Assembly (NCBI GenBank): GCA_013115135.1
Contig: JABANP010000417.1
Span: 1 to 47,580 of the forward strand
From: Perkinsus olseni
Lineage: Eukaryota > Perkinsozoa > Perkinsida > Perkinsidae
DNA length: 47,580 nucleotides
Direction: 5' to 3'
Part shown: positions 44,901 through 47,580 of the stretch, piece after piece
Layout: each line of letters opens with the position of its first letter
How positions within the stretch are numbered: position 1 is the stretch's first letter
Translations under genes and position numbers: made by a program
The notes under the pieces: model-generated
Told to the model about the DNA's origin: nothing
The model's input: the letters and a program-made list of their open reading frames with translations, nothing else
Database searches by the model: none

Positions 44901-45177
44901 TTCTTACGGGAATACTCAGCCGAGTGGGAGCTCTCAATGGTATCAGACAGCAGGGCCGTGCTCTCCTCCGCGCAGTCCTCATCAAAGTACATTTTCACTT
45001 CGTGTATCTCCCAGAAGTCGTAAACAGCATGCCCGTTGACCAGCCCTGCAGGACGACAAGATCAGCAGCTGCTTCAGTGGTGGTTGATGGCGCCCTACTG
45101 TAGACCTCATTCGCACCCAGCTGACCCCGAGCCCGCCGTAACAACAGCATGATCATCACCAGCATGGCCTCTCCCAT
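34702..45177 (-). CDS. Giant multi-exon receptor-like protein: discoidin-like repeats plus many membrane segments
   Basis: About 50 exons traced from ATG 45177 (signal peptide AMLVMIMLLLRRARG) to TAG 34702; roughly 2,500 residues estimated. The order is seven discoidin-like repeats (45045-40357), a Cys-rich exon (40309-40087), 15-19 hydrophobic segments (40043 to about 35950), then an acidic/Ser-rich cytosolic-looking tail with a run of prolines and a final LEEEEEADGED segment. Exons join in all three phases without frame conflict, for example 44290-44146, 44102-43862, 43827-43714. Most introns are 41-50 nt. The longer ones (131, 186, about 210-250 nt) are exceptions. Weak junctions are those at 42507, 41300-40900, near 36250 and 35440-35650. 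A surface receptor or channel-like role is inferred from architecture only. Confidence 0.8.
35950..40043 (-). other. Polytopic membrane region of the giant protein
   Basis: Hydrophobic segments readable after splicing include VVIWVSNLMPWMTLLLFG, LLLAVMVGELIMALLMAL, GMILVIAVGSLILFFLCA, AFAILLLLLVILLPFIL, ALLIGLAICTFLGLTA, FIASIVLITLNFIAF and AVTVIAFGPLVGLIVG. Amphipathic stretches (around 39000-39150) and a CQVCGEIH zinc-knuckle-like loop lie between them. No recognised transporter or channel family signature was seen. Confidence 0.7.
40087..40309 (-). other. Cys-rich exon preceding first membrane segment
   Basis: A 223-nt exon encoding a dibasic TRRGRRSSEEC site and a short Cys-rich motif (AECSKHSDCADAGFVGDCC) between the last discoidin-like repeat and the first membrane helix. 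Resembles small disulfide modules; the dibasic site might be processed. Confidence 0.6.
40357..45045 (-). repeat. Seven tandem discoidin-like (F5/8C-type) repeats
   Basis: Each repeat of about 150-190 residues has a W-x-V-x-E-L-x-F-Y-S-D-x-x-C opening (WEIHEVKMYFDEDC, WTVAEVHFYEDLTC, WEVAELRLHGEEDC, IRELSLFSDGMC, WEIKEFVMYTDVQC, WKIAELEMYSDPHC, WGVGRLQFYSDDDC). An AFDxDxxTxW segment, an AWIGxD strand, a V-x-C-V-R-(V/I)-x-Q-S core (for example EVRCVRVFQAKE) and an RWDGxxW strand follow, and most end in W-x-x-RPAxAATLWR. Strand order matches F5/8 type C folds that bind lipids or glycans. Introns fall at repeated positions. Confidence 0.75.
43617..43677 (+). other. tRNA-like sequence inside an intron
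   Basis: It lies in the 131-nt intron 43583-43713 of the giant gene, on the opposite strand. A GGTTCGATCC box sits in a hairpin (GTCCC pairing with GGGAC) after a D-arm-like GAGTTGAGTTGGTAACA, with no anticodon arm between. Flanking bases (GGTGCCT and AGGTATT) could form a 7-bp acceptor-like stem with wobble pairs. Confidence 0.45.
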
Positions 45178-45432
45178 TCTGCAGCCTCGTGCTGATGGCA
45201 TGATGAGCATCCGAGGTTGATGCTAGCCCTCCACAGTGTGACAACGTTGACAACGCAATTACGGCCCTTGGGCAGTCAGATGAAATGTGAAACTGGTCCA
45301 TCAAGTGGCTCTCTTTAGGAGGCCGCCACTAGGACTAACATAATCAATATCTTCATAACTACTCCTTGACTACAGCCACCCTCATCATTATTAAATTCAC
45401 ACCTGCAACGGAGCGCCATGGCTGCCGGGATG

Positions 45433-47207
45433 CTACGGCGGAGAAGATGCCCTTCCAGTGGTGGGAGGGGTCTCCGAGGCAGTGGTGTCCTTGGTCTTGG
45501 TCCGCTGTTTCTGGAGGACAATTGTCTTGTAGTCCGCGCTGTGATGGTGCTCCTCCATGGCGTCAAGGAGACCAATATCCCCAGTCGGAGCTGGCCTGAT
45601 ACGAGAAGGGCATGAACCGGGTTTGATCGATTGCGGTGATGACAGCCCCCGACCATCTGAAAATTCGACATAGCAAGGTTTATATAAAATTACGTCACAA
45701 AGATTTGTCACTACTTTACTCAACGTATTTTGTATTACCCCGTATCTGTTTACATTCAGTCCGGTCAAAAAATTGTCCAGAGCCGATCAGAAGTACAAAC
45801 ATAGGAAGCGGACAGAGCTCATTGGACCAGAAATCTGTGGAGCTCTCAGAAGGTGTGAGTTTTGCAGAGCAGCCCTCATCTCTCATCGAGAAAAAAAGTT
45901 TTTACCAAAAATTTTCCGGCCCCAAATTTTCCCCAATTCAAAAAATTTTCGAATTTTTCCCTTTCTTAACACAGTTGGATGAGCTTTCAATCGGACTGTA
46001 TTACATAACGTTAATGATGAGATATGCCATAAGACCCACCTAGCGGCGTATTTGGCAAAGCCGATGGAGAGGCCCTTGATGGGGGAGTTGGCCAGCAGTA
46101 CACCGGCCCCAGCGGCCATGACCAGGATCCAGAATGGGAGGAAGCATAGGACAACACCACCGGCAAGGAGACCGTAGAAAGCCTTCTTGGAGAGCTCGTG
46201 TCTGACAAGGACGAAGGGGAGTCTTTTTTACTGTGACTAACACGGGTGGGGATAAGATACCATCGTAGGAAGTGAATTCCGAGCCGACCGGTATTTTGCA
46301 CGGTACGGGTAATACCGTAAAATACGCAAATTAGCAAGAATAAAGAGGAAGTGTAGAATGTATCTTCGAACTATGTGCAGCATGAATAAGGTTCGTTGAC
46401 CGCAACCATGCTGAAGACTTAGGCCACCGTCTTGTGCCGGGAGAAGTCCGCAGACGAAAAAGCGGTAGAGCTTACTTCCATAAGATGATATTCCTGGCCA
46501 AGGCAACGCCATCCACGATGGTCTTGACAGTCGGTTGGAAGCCAGCCGCCATCTCCTTCACCCAGCCCGGGGACATGCGGGTGAAGGTCTTGATGAGTCC
46601 ACCGAACTCCTGCTGTTCGACATCATCTGATCACGACAGGGAGTCCAACCTCGTGCGTGTATGAGTTAGTACCGTCAGCGGCCTCTTCGACCTCGAGCAG
46701 GACGAGCTTGCCCGATTTATCCAGGCCGCTAGTCATGGACTTGTTGGCCATGAAGCGGTCGTACCTACAGCCAACCAGCAGTCCTCCGAAGAAAATGAAT
46801 ACACACAGAATGAGAGGCTACGGCAGTGAGACGATCTCTCTCTATGGGTGGACTAATAAACTATCCCGGCGGTTTGGCGGCGGCCTTCCTGTGTTTCCAC
46901 AAATTCTCTTCTCTCTAGAAGGGTCGGCGCTCTAGAAAGGCGCTGTCGTCTCCTCACCCTTTCAGAGTCTTGTTGCGTATCATGAAAGCCGCTGTTATCC
47001 AGCAGGCAAAGGCTGGCCAGTAGGCGGCATAGTAACTGTGGATGGGCGATCACCGTCGAGGACAGGAGATACTGCGGCTACCTTGCTAGAATGTACCCCA
47101 CCAAGGCCGCCAGGGACTTCAACCAACTCTGCCACATTATGATGGGCAGGATATGGTTCATGACGATCGGCTGGAGCCAGTTGAACCAGAGGACATCAGC
47201 GAGCCAC
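45433..47207 (-). CDS. Partial multi-membrane protein, 5' end beyond window
   Basis: Exons 47207-47082, 47035-46958, 46817-46673, 46626-46476 and 46201-46040 keep frame across introns of 46, 46 and 274 nt; the link between the second and third and the link to the last exon (ending TAG 45433) are unresolved. Hydrophobic segments include LKSLAALVGYILA, AYWPAFACWITAAFMI, LILCVFIFFGGLLVG and VVLCFLPFWILVMAAG. The last resembles the C-terminal membrane pairs of MCTP or reticulon-like proteins (a Pro-Phe-x-x-Leu core), a weak similarity. The final exon encodes a polar tail (EEHHHSADYKTIVLQKQ). Same strand as the giant gene, 255 bp upstream of its start. Confidence 0.62.
45660..46020. other. AT-rich block inside intron of the partial gene
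   Basis: Contains TTTATATAAAATTACG near 45678 and a run of alternating A and T tracts at 45890-45965 with C-rich interruptions, unlike the surrounding balanced composition. Likely intronic. No coding sense was recognised. Confidence 0.45.
46291..46325. repeat. Hairpin within intron
   Basis: GTATTTT-(GC)-ACGGTA pairs with TACCGTAAAATAC across a 7-base loop, a 13-bp stem with a 2-base bulge. It sits in the 274-nt intron 46202-46475. Confidence 0.6.
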
Positions 47208-47274
47208 CTGATGCCAGCAACTCTTGAGACTTATACGGGTCGCGTCCATACCACACCATTCGTGATAACTAGAT

Positions 47275-47420
47275 CTATTAGATAGTACTACTATGATATA
47301 TTAACGGGTATTTATATGGTCCTTGATAAATAATAGATACCACATTTTTCGCTCTTCTACCCACTACACCTTCTACCCTTATACAACCACTAGATATTGG
47401 CGCCCCGTGAAGCACATCGT
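47275..47420 (+). mobile_element. Possible LTR end and primer-binding site, running off the window
   Basis: An AT-rich segment with a TATTTATATGG TATA-like box and an AATAAT signal is followed at 47397 by TTGGCGCCCCGTGAAGC, which resembles an LTR retrotransposon primer-binding site (TGG plus acceptor-stem complement). No second LTR or gag/pol is visible before the window ends, so this is tentative. Confidence 0.25.
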
Positions 47421-47580
47421 TACGTGGGCTCTCAATGCCAGAAGTGGGACTCGAGGGGAATCCCCTCAAGGGATTGACTTCACTAGCGACCACTTGCATT
47501 TCCCTAACGCCATATGCCCATTGATCTGGCCTGCGATCAGCCTTCCCTCCAGCGCCCGATGGTGTTCTACTGTCAAGTTC

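Noticed and set aside
1..47580. CRISPR arrays, rRNA or bacterial operons
   Set aside because: No direct-repeat spacer pattern, rRNA segment or Shine-Dalgarno-led operon was seen; frame-changing GT-AG introns indicate eukaryotic DNA.

Overview
This window reads as nuclear DNA of a protist, most likely an alveolate close to Perkinsus. That placement is inference. It rests on tandem families of secreted proteins, short GT-AG introns that change reading frame correctly, repeats with the W-x-(I/V)-x-E-(L/V)-x-(M/F)-Y-x-D-x-x-C signature, and a sperm-tail PG-rich flagellar protein. No bacterial, organellar, rRNA or CRISPR signal was seen.

Region 1, about 0.2-26.8 kb, minus strand. This is a tandem array of one rapidly evolving superfamily of secreted proteins. 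Members share a signal peptide, an N-terminal Y-x-C-H ... C element, a C-terminal A-F-F-F-(K/E) block, and usually a phase-2 intron after that block leading to a short last exon. That exon often carries a PPxY motif (PPSY, PPRY, PPTY or PPPY). Two subfamilies are visible. Type 1 has 'KFYCHF' near the start and an 'LMPV' block in the middle. Type 2 has 'YACHxPDD' and 'AFFFKHGS'. Intact or nearly intact type 1 genes lie at 0.2, 9.7, 13.3, 15.2 and 20.2 kb, and type 2 genes at 16.6, 22.1, 23.7 and 25.5 kb. Between them are decayed copies at 2.2, 4.5, 6.3, 8.6, 11.6, 18.2 and 26.5 kb. A foldback element of 957 bp sits at 7.6-8.6 kb. Upstream of many members, including decayed ones, recurs a 16-17 bp motif close to ATTGACGAACACAACGA (plus-strand reading). 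It may be a core promoter or 5'-end element.

Region 2, 27.6-33.3 kb, plus strand. Four genes follow: a tandem CW zinc-finger protein, a small unknown gene, a seven-exon SHIPPO (sperm-tail PG-rich repeat) protein, and a divergent member of the secreted superfamily with the same phase-2 C-terminal intron.

Region 3, 34.7-47.6 kb, minus strand. A very large gene (34.7-45.2 kb, about 50 exons) encodes a signal peptide, seven tandem discoidin-like repeats, a small Cys-rich stretch, roughly 15-19 membrane segments and an acidic, proline-rich C-terminal tail. Upstream is the 3' part of a second multi-membrane-segment gene, running off the right edge near a possible LTR/primer-binding site. Introns here are mostly 41-50 nt, and one enlarged intron carries a tRNA-like sequence.

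Exon structures were worked out by hand from reading frames, splice-site sequences and paralog comparison. Unresolved junctions are stated. Cell-biological roles are inference throughout.
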